Source of the DNA: Variovorax fucosicus
Lineage (GTDB): Bacteria; Pseudomonadota; Gammaproteobacteria; Burkholderiales; Burkholderiaceae_C
Assembly: GCF_030316825.1 (NCBI RefSeq)
Contig: NZ_JASZYU010000004.1
Location: forward strand, 186,001 to 250,000
Reading direction: 5' to 3'
DNA length: 64,000 nucleotides
Part shown: positions 1 to 7,632 of the stretch, one piece after another
Numbering within the stretch: the first letter of the stretch is position 1
Layout of the letters: every line of letters begins with the position of its first letter
Notes under the pieces: model-generated
What the model was told of the DNA's origin: nothing
The model's input: only the letters and a program-made list of their open reading frames with translations
The model's database searches: none
Program-made: the position numbers and the translations under genes

Positions 1-456
1 AATGCCAGCCTGGACGGCGACACGCTGGTCTATAAGCAGTACTACAACGTTGGCTTCGCGGCCGACACGCCCAACGGGCTCGTGGTGCCGGTGCTGAAAG
101 ATGCCGACAAGAAGGGCATCCTGCAGATCAGCGTGGAAATGGGCGAACTCGCCAAGAAGGCGCGCGACGGCAAGCTGGGCTCGGCCGACATGCAGGGTGG
201 ATGCATGTCGATCAGCTCGCTCGGCGGCATCGGCGGCACGCACTTCACGCCCATCATCAATGCGCCCGAAGTCGCCATTCTGGGCCTGTCCAAGGGCCAG
301 ATGAAGCCGGTATGGGACGGCAAGCAGTTCGTGCCGCGCCTGACGCTGCCGCTGTCGCTGTCGTACGACCACCGGGTGATTGACGGAGCTTTGGCGGCGC
401 GCTTCAACGCGTACCTGGGGCAGGTGCTCGCCGACTACCGCCGCATCCTGCTATGA
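1..456 (+). CDS. aceF: Dihydrolipoamide acetyltransferase (PDH E2), 3' end only
   Basis: Open from the left edge, so only the C-terminal 151 residues of the catalytic domain are present. E2 transfers the acetyl group from its lipoyl arm to CoA in the pyruvate dehydrogenase complex. The fragment reads through NGLVVPVLKDADKKG, the GGTHFTPIINAPEVAILG core, and the active-site SYDHRVIDG (HxxxDG, His/Asp catalysis) near the end. The DGALAARF ending is typical of the PDH type rather than the 2-oxoglutarate type. The stop overlaps the start of the next gene by 4 bp (ATGA), pointing to coupled translation. The N-terminal lipoyl and E1/E3-binding domains lie outside the window. Confidence 0.95.
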   Translation, partial: NASLDGDTLVYKQYYNVGFAADTPNGLVVPVLKDADKKGILQISVEMGELAKKARDGKLGSADMQGGCMSISSLGGIGGTHFTPIINAPEVAILGLSKGQMKPVWDGKQFVPRLTLPLSLSYDHRVIDGALAARFNAYLGQVLADYRRILL

Positions 457-1043
457 CCACGGTGGTGGCCGCCCGCAAGGGCGGCCAGGTGGCAATGGTG
501 GCCGACTCGCTCGTGACCTTCGGGGACACGCGCATGTCGCAGCGCATGGAGGCCAACCGCAAGATGTTCAAGGTCGACGATGCGGCCGGACAAAGCGTGA
601 TGGCGGTGGCCGGCTCGGCCGCGCACTTCCCTGCGTTGCGGCATGCGCTGGCCAGCATCTCGCGCGAGGAGCTGCGCCTGGGCAGCAAGGACGAGGTGTA
701 CCGCACCTTTCTGCAGTTGCATCCGGTGCTGAAGGACTCGTTCTTCCTGCAGACCAAGGAAGACGAGCACGAGCCCTACGAATCGAGCCAGTTCACCGTG
801 TTGCTGGCCAACCCGAGCGGCATCTACGGCATCTACAGCTACCGCGAAGTGTTCGAGTTCAAGGAGTTCTGGGGCATCGGCTCCGGACGCAGCTTTGCAC
901 TCGGCGCCATGCATGCGGCTTACCCCAAGGCGCGCAGTGCGCTGGAAGTCGCGCAGGCCGGCATCGCCGCGGCTTGCGAATTCGATCGCAATTCGGCCGA
1001 ACCGGTCGACGTTCTCACACTCAAACTCAAGGTGTCCAAATGA
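453..1043 (+). CDS. Proteasome/HslV-like Ntn hydrolase (probable betaproteobacterial proteasome homologue, BPH)
   Basis: 196 residues beginning MTTVVAARKG. Met removal would expose Thr2 as the N-terminal nucleophile, as in HslV and 20S beta subunits. Other active-site elements are in place (precursor numbering): Asp18 in ADSLVTFGDT, Lys37 in RKMFKVDD (the Lys33 equivalent, after a 3-residue insertion relative to 20S beta), the AGS glycine at 54-55, GSG around Ser144, and Asp178/Ser181 as DxxS. There is no propeptide. Fit to the named BPH family is from memory of the family, not from a search. The gene is locked between aceF and lpdA by ATGA overlaps at both ends, and no ATPase unfoldase (HslU, Clp, Mpa) is next to it. 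HslV and Anbu are the alternatives; HslV would normally sit beside hslU. Confidence 0.85.
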   Translation: MTTVVAARKGGQVAMVADSLVTFGDTRMSQRMEANRKMFKVDDAAGQSVMAVAGSAAHFPALRHALASISREELRLGSKDEVYRTFLQLHPVLKDSFFLQTKEDEHEPYESSQFTVLLANPSGIYGIYSYREVFEFKEFWGIGSGRSFALGAMHAAYPKARSALEVAQAGIAAACEFDRNSAEPVDVLTLKLKVSK

Positions 1044-2860
1044 GCGAACAACAAATTCAGGTGCCCGACATCGGTGACTTCGACGAAGTCGCGGTGATCG
1101 AGGTGCTGGTGAAGCCAGGCGACACGGTCAAGGTCGAGCAATCGCTGATCACGGTCGAATCGGACAAGGCCTCGATGGAAATCCCGTCATCGGCAGCAGG
1201 CGTGGTCAAGGCGCTGGCGGTGAAAGTCGGCGACAAGGTCAAGCAAGGCTCGGTGGTGCTGACGCTGGAAGTCGATGGCGCCGTGGCGCCCGCTGCTGCG
1301 CCGGCAGCAGCCCGCGCGCCGGCCGCCGCAGCAGCGAAACCGGCCGCAGCGCCGCCCCCGGCGCCGGCCCCCGCAGCTGCATCGAGTTATGGCGGCGCGG
1401 TCGATGTCGAATGTGATGTGGTTGTTCTCGGCGCTGGCCCCGGCGGTTATTCGGCCGCCTTCCGCGCGGCCGACCTCGGCCTCAAGGTGGTGCTGGTCGA
1501 GCGCTACGCGACGCTCGGCGGCGTTTGCCTGAACGTCGGCTGCATTCCATCGAAGGCGCTGCTGCACGTTGCGTCGGTGATGGACGAGGTCAAGCACTTC
1601 GAGTCGCTTGGCGTCACGTTCGCAGCGCCGACGGTCGACCGCGCCAAGCTGCTGGGCCACAAGAACAAGGTGGTGGGCAAGCTCACCGGCGGCCTGACCG
1701 CGATGGCCAAGATGCGCAAGGTGACCGTGGTGCGCGGCGTCGGCAATTTCATCGACCCGTACCACCTCGAGGTGGAAGAAACCTCGGGCACGAGCTGGGA
1801 CACGACCGGCAAGAAGCAGGTCGTCAAGTTCCGCAACGCCATCATCGCGGCTGGCTCGCAGTCGGTCAGCCTGCCGTTCATGCCGAAGGACGATCCGCGC
1901 ATCGTCGACTCCACGGGCGCGCTCGAGATGGGCACCGACCCGAAGCGCATGCTGATCCTGGGCGGCGGCATCATCGGCCTCGAAATGGGCACGGTGTATT
2001 CGACCCTCGGCGCACGGCTCGACGTGGTCGAAATGCTCGACGGCCTGATGCAGGGCGCCGACCGTGACCTGGTCAAGGTCTGGCAGAAGATGAACACGCC
2101 GCGCTTCGACAACATCATGCTCAAGACCAAGACCGTGGGCGCCGAAGCGACCAAGGAAGGCATCAAGGTCACGTTCGAGGGTGAACAGGCGCCGAAAGAG
2201 CCGCAGGTCTACGACCTGGTTTTGCAGGCCGTGGGCCGCAGCCCGAACGGCAAGAAGATCAGCGCCGAGAAGGCCGGCGTGGCCGTGACGGATCGCGGCT
2301 TCATCAACGTCGACATCCAGATGCGCACCAACGTGCCGCACATCTTCGCGATCGGCGACATCGTCGGCCAGCCGATGCTGGCGCACAAGGCGGTGCATGA
2401 GGCGCACGTGGCGGCCGAGGTCATCGCGGGCGAGCAGAAGGGCGACAAGGAACTGTCCAGCGCCGCCTTCAACGCCCGCGTGATCCCGAGCGTGGCCTAC
2501 ACCGACCCCGAGGTGGCGTGGGTCGGCCTCACCGAAGACCAGGCCAAGGCCGAAGGCATCAAGGTCAAGAAGGGCCACTTTCCGTGGACGGCTTCCGGCC
2601 GCGCCATCGCCAATGGCCGCGACGAAGGCTTCACAAAGCTGCTGTTCGACGCCGAGACGCATCGCATCCTGGGTGGCGGCATCGTCGGCACCCATGCGGG
2701 CGACATGATCGGAGAGATCGCGCTGGCCATCGAGATGGGCGCGGACGAAGTCGACATCGGCAAGACCATCCATCCGCATCCGACGCTGGGCGAGAGCATC
2801 GGCATGGCGGCGGAAGTGGCGCACGGCACCTGCACCGATCTGCCGCCTTCAAAGCGTTGA
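1040..2860 (+). CDS. lpdA: Dihydrolipoamide dehydrogenase with N-terminal lipoyl domain (PDH E3)
   Basis: 606 residues. It reoxidises dihydrolipoamide on PDH E2 with FAD and NAD+. Residues about 5-78 form a biotinyl/lipoyl domain with Lys43 in ESDKASME. An Ala/Pro hinge follows (about 83-128), then the E3 core: FAD-binding VVVLGAGPGGY, redox disulfide GGVCLNVGC, the second dinucleotide site ILGGGIIGLE, and the His-Glu pair in HPHPTLGE. A lipoyl domain fused to E3 is known in Burkholderiales and Neisseria. The start at 1040 overlaps the preceding stop (ATGA). The reading frame is open far upstream, but that part lies over aceF and the proteasome-like gene and has no E3 character. A terminator follows 25 bp after the stop. 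Confidence 0.96.
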   Translation: MSEQQIQVPDIGDFDEVAVIEVLVKPGDTVKVEQSLITVESDKASMEIPSSAAGVVKALAVKVGDKVKQGSVVLTLEVDGAVAPAAAPAAARAPAAAAAKPAAAPPPAPAPAAASSYGGAVDVECDVVVLGAGPGGYSAAFRAADLGLKVVLVERYATLGGVCLNVGCIPSKALLHVASVMDEVKHFESLGVTFAAPTVDRAKLLGHKNKVVGKLTGGLTAMAKMRKVTVVRGVGNFIDPYHLEVEETSGTSWDTTGKKQVVKFRNAIIAAGSQSVSLPFMPKDDPRIVDSTGALEMGTDPKRMLILGGGIIGLEMGTVYSTLGARLDVVEMLDGLMQGADRDLVKVWQKMNTPRFDNIMLKTKTVGAEATKEGIKVTFEGEQAPKEPQVYDLVLQAVGRSPNGKKISAEKAGVAVTDRGFINVDIQMRTNVPHIFAIGDIVGQPMLAHKAVHEAHVAAEVIAGEQKGDKELSSAAFNARVIPSVAYTDPEVAWVGLTEDQAKAEGIKVKKGHFPWTASGRAIANGRDEGFTKLLFDAETHRILGGGIVGTHAGDMIGEIALAIEMGADEVDIGKTIHPHPTLGESIGMAAEVAHGTCTDLPPSKR

Positions 2861-2885
2861 ACCTGCAGGCGCAGCAGTGCCGCCC

Positions 2886-2918
2886 ATGAAAAAACCCGCC
2901 GCCGGCGGGTTTTTTCAT
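2886..2918. terminator. Bidirectional Rho-independent terminator
   Basis: A perfect inverted repeat: arms ATGAAAAAACCCGCC and GGCGGGTTTTTTCAT around a GCC loop. The T6 run on one strand and A6 on the other make it work both ways, serving lpdA (+) and the convergent NlpC/P60 gene (-). Confidence 0.93.
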
Positions 2919-2949
2919 GGGGGCGGTCGATGACCGCGCTGCCGTGGGT

Positions 2950-3504
2950 TCAGTCGCCAGCCTTGGCGGACGGCCCCTGCGCCGCTTCGACCCGGCGCGC
3001 GCCATTGAAGCGTCTTTGCCAGTAGCTGCCCGTCATGTCTTCGACGCGCACTTCCGCGCCGGGTTTCGGAGAATGGATGAACTTGCCTTCGCCGACGTAG
3101 ATGCCGACATGGCTGAATGCGCGCCGCATGGTGTTGAAGAAAACCAGATCACCCGGCTTCATGTCGGCGCGCGCCACCGGCTGGGTGGCTGCGGCCTGCT
3201 CTTCAGCGCGACGCGGCAGCACGAGGCCGACCGTCTGGTTGTACATGGCGCGGACGAAGCCGCTGCAATCGAACCCCGTTTCGGCGGTGTTGCCGCCGCG
3301 GCGGTAGGGAACACCGAGAAATCCGATGGCGCTCACCACGAGTTCGGAGGTGCGGTCGGTCACCGTCTGGCGAACTTGATCGAGTTGCCCGATCAAACCC
3401 TTGTCGCCAAGCACGCGTTCCATGTCGTCTGAGCGTTCCTGGTGCGGCGCAGCATGCGCTGCGAAGGCAAGGAGGAGGGAAGCGGGTAAGACGAAAAAAC
3501 GCAT
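2950..3504 (-). CDS. C40-family peptidase (NlpC/P60 peptidoglycan hydrolase)
   Basis: 184 residues from the chosen ATG. The N-terminus is a signal peptide (MRFFVLPASLLLAFAAHA), so the product is periplasmic. The NlpC/P60 domain shows the catalytic triad: Cys80 in FDCSGF, His132 in FSHVGIY and His144 in FIHSP. The family cleaves D-gamma-glutamyl-diaminopimelate bonds in cell-wall stem peptides. The frame stays open upstream with ATGs at 3546 and 3585, but both give an unusually long, charged extension before the signal sequence, and none of the three starts has a clear ribosome site. It converges on lpdA and is probably transcribed alone from the AT-rich gap to its right. Confidence 0.88.
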   Translation of the reverse strand: MRFFVLPASLLLAFAAHAAPHQERSDDMERVLGDKGLIGQLDQVRQTVTDRTSELVVSAIGFLGVPYRRGGNTAETGFDCSGFVRAMYNQTVGLVLPRRAEEQAAATQPVARADMKPGDLVFFNTMRRAFSHVGIYVGEGKFIHSPKPGAEVRVEDMTGSYWQRRFNGARRVEAAQGPSAKAGD

Positions 3505-3591
3505 GGTGCGTAGGATATTGATGACAAACAGTGATGTCAATTTCATGCGAGTTCGCGATTTTGCATGTAAGTGCTTGTCCTGCATATGTTT

Positions 3592-3620
3592 TTTTTAAAA
3601 TTCGTTATGTGATATGTAAA
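3592..3620 (-). promoter_or_regulatory. Candidate promoter of the NlpC/P60 gene
   Basis: In the AT-rich gap 3505-3737, the minus strand reads TTTACA (3620-3615), a 17-bp spacer, then TAAAAA (3597-3592). The -35 matches 5 of 6 consensus bases; the -10 is weak. I see nothing else definite in this gap, which must also hold the promoter of the sugar dehydrogenase gene. Confidence 0.35.
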
Positions 3621-3737
3621 GATGCACCGATTCGGATCGCGCCCTGTCACGGCGATGTAATCCGAAAGTTTGTTAAACAGCTTCAATGGCTTGCAACGGG
3701 TCTTTAACTTCCGACTTCACAAACCTGAGGAACGGCA

Positions 3738-4865
3738 ATGCATAGCAAATTCGGGGCCCGTTGGTGGTGCACGCGGGCCGGCTGGCTCATTGCGGGTGTT
3801 TGCTGCGGTGCAATAGCTGCACCGCGACCGGTCATTCTGGTCAGCGGGTTCGACCATCCGTGGGGCGTGAGTTTTCTGCCCGAAGGCAGATTCCTGGTGA
3901 CGGAACGACCGGGGCGGCTGCGCGTGGTCGAGGCCGACGGCAAGCTCGGCGCCGCTGTCACGGGCCTGCCGGCCATTGCGGCCGGAGGCCAGGGCGGCCT
4001 GCTCGACGTGCTGGTCGACTCGGCGTTTGTGCGAAACCGCACCGTGTACTTCTGTTTTTCGGAGCCCGAGGCGGGCGGCGGCAGTGCCAACAGCACCGCG
4101 CTGGCAAGCGCGCAGCTGTCGGCCGACCGCAGCCGGCTGGAGGGCTTGAAGATCCTTTTCAGCCAGAAGCCCAAGTTCGCCAGCCGCTCGCACTTCGGCT
4201 GCCGCATCGTCGAGTCCGGCGACGGCAACCTGTTTCTCACGCTCGGCGACCGCTTCAGCCGCAAGGAAGATGCGCAGACGCTCGACAACCACCACGGCAA
4301 GGTGATCCGCATCCGGAAAGACGGCACGGTGCCGAACGACAACCCCTTTGTGGGCAAGGCCGGCGCGCTGCCCGAGATCTGGAGCTACGGCCATCGCAAC
4401 GGCCAGGGCGCTGCACTCGCGTCGGACGGCCGTTTCTGGATGACCGAGCACGGGCCGCAGGGCGGCGACGAGATCAACGTGGCGCAAGCCGGTCGCAACT
4501 ACGGGTGGCCGGTGATCACCTATGGCGAGAACTACGGCGGCGGCAAGATCGGCGATGGCCTGACCGCGAAAGACGGCATGGAGCAGCCGCTGCATTACTG
4601 GGTTCCTTCGATCGCGCCCTCGGGCATGACCTTTCTCACGAGCGATCGCTACGGCGCCGGCTGGAAGGGCAACCTGTTCGTCGGCTCGCTGAAATTCGGC
4701 TATCTGGACCGCATCGAGCTCAAAAATGGCAAGGTCGTGGCCGAGCACAAGCTGCTGCAGGAGGGCCGGGCGCGGATCCGCGACGTCAAGCAGGGGCCGG
4801 ACGGGCTGCTGTACGTGCTGACCGATGAATCGAACGGCCAGCTGATCCGTTTGATGCCGGATTGA
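3738..4865 (+). CDS. PQQ-dependent sugar dehydrogenase (soluble Asd/YliI type)
   Basis: 375 residues with an N-terminal signal peptide ending near AIAAP, so it is exported to the periplasm. It belongs to the six-bladed beta-propeller glucose/sorbosone dehydrogenase family, which oxidises aldoses with pyrroloquinoline quinone. Family motifs run in order: FDHPWG, GGQGGLLDV, SHFGCRI (basic/His region), SYGHRNGQG, TEHGPQGGDEIN and GRNYGWP. Length fits the family. No PQQ synthesis genes lie nearby, so the cofactor would come from elsewhere. It stands alone between an AT-rich leader and the isochorismatase gene 66 bp downstream. The exact sugar cannot be told from the sequence. Confidence 0.88.
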   Translation: MHSKFGARWWCTRAGWLIAGVCCGAIAAPRPVILVSGFDHPWGVSFLPEGRFLVTERPGRLRVVEADGKLGAAVTGLPAIAAGGQGGLLDVLVDSAFVRNRTVYFCFSEPEAGGGSANSTALASAQLSADRSRLEGLKILFSQKPKFASRSHFGCRIVESGDGNLFLTLGDRFSRKEDAQTLDNHHGKVIRIRKDGTVPNDNPFVGKAGALPEIWSYGHRNGQGAALASDGRFWMTEHGPQGGDEINVAQAGRNYGWPVITYGENYGGGKIGDGLTAKDGMEQPLHYWVPSIAPSGMTFLTSDRYGAGWKGNLFVGSLKFGYLDRIELKNGKVVAEHKLLQEGRARIRDVKQGPDGLLYVLTDESNGQLIRLMPD

Positions 4866-4931
4866 TCGGGCGGCCGGCGCGACCTGTTCGGTGGTACGGT
4901 CTAGCCCCCGTTTCAAAAGACACCCGCTCCC

Positions 4932-5537
4932 ATGCTGCTCGACGCCTCCCAATCCCAACTCGTGCTGGTCGACTACCAGGCACGTCTGATGCCGGCGATC
5001 TTCGAAGGCGATGCGGCCGCGGCCAATGCGGTGCGGCTCGGCCAGCTTGCAAAACTGGTCGACGTGCCGGTGTTCGGTACCGAACAGAACCCGTCGAAGC
5101 TCGGCGAGAACCTGGCCGCGATTCGCGCCCTGTGCCAGCGCACCTTGTCCAAAATGCATTTCAGCGCCGTGGAAGAGGGCCTGGGCGAATGGCTGCGCGT
5201 GCCGGCCAAAGCGGCGCCGCAAGGAAACGCGCGCAGCCTGCCCAAGCATCTGCAGAAGCCGCCGGCTGCGGCCGAAGAGCGCAACACCATCGTCATTGCA
5301 GGCTGCGAAGCCCATGTCTGCCTGCTGCAGACCGCGCTCGACTTGCTGGAAGACGAGTTCGAAGTCTGGGTCGTGACCGACGCCTGCAGTTCGCGCACCG
5401 AGCGCAACCGGGACGCCGCGTTCGACCGCCTGGCCGGTGCCGGCGCCGAACTCGTGACCACCGAGATGGTCGGCTTCGAGTGGTTGCGCAGTGCCGAGCA
5501 TCCCGCGTTCCGCGAATTCCAGGCGCTGATCCGCTAG
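4932..5537 (+). CDS. Isochorismatase-family cysteine hydrolase
   Basis: 201 residues, cytosolic. The alpha/beta cysteine-hydrolase fold is shown by its triad: Asp14 in VLVDYQ, Lys74 in LSKMHFS and Cys130 in GCEAHVCLLQTA, with the usual cis-peptide region before the cysteine. Relatives include nicotinamidase and YcaC; the substrate here is not evident. A family-atypical stretch (about 92-115, Ala/Pro/Lys-rich) sits between the Lys and Cys motifs. It ends 15 bp before prpE, so the two are probably co-transcribed, but no functional link to propionate is visible. Confidence 0.85.
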   Translation: MLLDASQSQLVLVDYQARLMPAIFEGDAAAANAVRLGQLAKLVDVPVFGTEQNPSKLGENLAAIRALCQRTLSKMHFSAVEEGLGEWLRVPAKAAPQGNARSLPKHLQKPPAAAEERNTIVIAGCEAHVCLLQTALDLLEDEFEVWVVTDACSSRTERNRDAAFDRLAGAGAELVTTEMVGFEWLRSAEHPAFREFQALIR

Positions 5538-5552
5538 TCAGGAGACAACTGC

Positions 5553-7463
5553 ATGGGTGCCTACAGCGACTTCTACCGCCGTTCCGTCGATGACGCCGAG
5601 GCTTTCTGGGCCGAGCAGGCGAATCTGATCGACTGGCAGACGCCTCCGCGGCAAATCCTCGATGCAAGTCGCCCGCCGTTCGCGAACTGGTTCGTCGGTG
5701 GCACCACCAATCTCTGCCACAACGCGGTCGACCGGCACCTGGCTGCGCGCGGCGACCAACCGGCGCTGATCTTCGTCTCGACCGAAACCGGCGTCGAACG
5801 CAGCTACAGCTTCGCCGAACTGCATGCCGAGGTTCAGCGCGTGGCTGCGAGCCTGATCGAACTCGGCGTAGGGCAGGGCGACCGCGTGCTGATCTACATG
5901 CCGATGATTCCCGAGGCAGCGTTCGCCATGCTGGCCTGTGCGCGCATCGGCGCGATCCACTGCGTTGTGTTCGGCGGCTTCGCGAGCGGCTCCCTCGCCT
6001 CGCGCATCGAGGATGCCGAGCCCAAGGTGGTCGTCAGCGCCGATGCAGGCTCGCGCGGCGGCAAGGTGCTTGCCTACAAGCCGTTGCTGGACGAGGCCAT
6101 CCGGCTGTCGAAACACAAGCCCGCCAGCGTGCTGCTGGCCGACCGTGGCCTGGCCGCCATGGAGTTGGTGGCGGGCCGCGACCATCTGATGGCCGCCCTG
6201 GCCCGCAAACACCTGAACGCCGTGGTGCCCTGCGTCTGGCTGGAATCGACCGCCATCAGCTACACCATCTACACCAGTGGCACCACCGGCAGGCCGAAGG
6301 GCGTGCAGCGCGACACCGGCGGCTATGCGGTGGCGCTGGCGGCCAGCATGCAGCACATCTTCGACGGTCGGGCCGGCGAAACCTACTTCTCGACCAGCGA
6401 CATCGGCTGGGTCGTGGGCCACAGCTATATCGTCTACGGGCCGCTGATCGCCGGCATGGCGACCCTCATGTATGAGGGCTTGCCCACCCAAGGGCTGGAT
6501 CGGCAGCCGGATGGCGGCATCTGGTGGCGCCTGGTCGAAAAGTACAAGGTCACCGTGATGTTCAGCGCCCCGACCGCGGTGCGCGTGCTCAAGAAGCAGG
6601 ATCCGGCGCTGCTGAAGAAATACGACCTGTCGAGCCTGCGCGCGCTCTTCCTGGCCGGCGAGCCACTGGACGAGCCGACCGCGCGCTGGATCAGCGACGG
6701 GCTCGGCGTGCCGATCATCGACAACTACTGGCAGACCGAATCGGGCTGGCCGATCATCACCATCGCCAATGGCGTCGAGAAGAAGCCAAGCAAGTTCGGC
6801 AGCCCCGGTGTGCCGATGTACGGCTGGCGCGTGAAGATCCTGCACGAGTCGACCGGCGAGGAACTCACCGCGCCCAACCAGAAGGGCGTCGTCGTGATCG
6901 AGGGCCCGACACCGCCCGGCTTCATGCAGACCGTCTGGCGCGACGACGCGCGCTTCGTCAACACCTACTGGAACAGCATTCCCGGCAGGATGGTCTACTC
7001 GACCTTCGACTGGGGCATCCGCGACGAAGACGGTTACTTCTACATCCTGGGCCGCACCGACGACGTGATCAACGTGGCCGGCCACCGCCTCGGCACGCGC
7101 GAGATCGAGGAAAGCATTTCCGGCCATGCCGACGTGGCCGAGGTTGCGGTGGTCGGTGTCGCCGATCCGTTGAAGGGGCAGGTGGCGATGGCCTTCGTCG
7201 TGCCCAAGTCGGGCCATGCGGCAACCGATGCCGACGCGGCGCTGAAGCTCGAAGGCGAAATCATGAAGCGCGTCGCGGACCAACTCGGCGCGCTGGCGCG
7301 GCCCGCGCGCGTGCGCTTCGTGACAGCGTTGCCCAAGACGCGCAGCGGCAAGCTGTTGCGGCGCGCGATCCAGGCCGTGTGCGAGCAACGCGATCCGGGC
7401 GACCTGACCACCATCGACGATCCGGCCTCGCTGCAGCAAATCAGACAATCGATGACGCCTTGA
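5553..7463 (+). CDS. prpE: Propionyl-CoA synthetase
   Basis: 636 residues. An acyl-AMP-forming ligase that makes propionyl-CoA from propionate, ATP and CoA, feeding the 2-methylcitrate cycle. It follows enterobacterial PrpE almost end to end: FYRRSVDDAEAFW start, SRPPFANWFVGGTTNLCHNAVDRH, the P-loop-like YTSGTTGRPKGVQRD, DIGWVVGHSYIVYGPL, NYWQTESGWPI, DWGIRDEDGYFYILGRTDDVINVAGHR (read as two adjoining motifs), and the acetylatable lysine in PKTRSGKLLRR. A good ribosome site (AGGAGA) precedes the ATG by 7 bases. No prpB/prpC/prpD genes are in the window. Confidence 0.94.
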   Translation: MGAYSDFYRRSVDDAEAFWAEQANLIDWQTPPRQILDASRPPFANWFVGGTTNLCHNAVDRHLAARGDQPALIFVSTETGVERSYSFAELHAEVQRVAASLIELGVGQGDRVLIYMPMIPEAAFAMLACARIGAIHCVVFGGFASGSLASRIEDAEPKVVVSADAGSRGGKVLAYKPLLDEAIRLSKHKPASVLLADRGLAAMELVAGRDHLMAALARKHLNAVVPCVWLESTAISYTIYTSGTTGRPKGVQRDTGGYAVALAASMQHIFDGRAGETYFSTSDIGWVVGHSYIVYGPLIAGMATLMYEGLPTQGLDRQPDGGIWWRLVEKYKVTVMFSAPTAVRVLKKQDPALLKKYDLSSLRALFLAGEPLDEPTARWISDGLGVPIIDNYWQTESGWPIITIANGVEKKPSKFGSPGVPMYGWRVKILHESTGEELTAPNQKGVVVIEGPTPPGFMQTVWRDDARFVNTYWNSIPGRMVYSTFDWGIRDEDGYFYILGRTDDVINVAGHRLGTREIEESISGHADVAEVAVVGVADPLKGQVAMAFVVPKSGHAATDADAALKLEGEIMKRVADQLGALARPARVRFVTALPKTRSGKLLRRAIQAVCEQRDPGDLTTIDDPASLQQIRQSMTP

Positions 7464-7632
7464 AAGCCTGGTGAAAGGCTCGCATGTTGTGTCACATTCA
7501 ACGTGGCACAATGCCGGGGTACCTAGGCCCCTTCCCCAGCCACAGTCGCATCCGCCAATCGGTTCAGCCGTGTCGCGGAAGGTTTCTTGAACCAGCTAGT
7601 GCTTCCTCCAGGGAAGCGAAGGTCAGCGCAAT

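Noticed and set aside
380..1039. Open frame continuing upstream of lpdA that would give an 826-residue protein
   Set aside because: It lies over aceF and the proteasome-like gene in another frame, has no recognisable domain, and the ATG at 1040 fits the start of the lipoyl domain and the ATGA overlap.
1187..2824. Antisense frame of 545 codons opposite lpdA
   Set aside because: Shadow of the E3 gene with the same GC-driven loss of stops and low-complexity His/Arg/Ala composition.
5538..7511. Antisense frame of 657 codons opposite prpE
   Set aside because: Shadow of a well-supported prpE; no domain or start signal.
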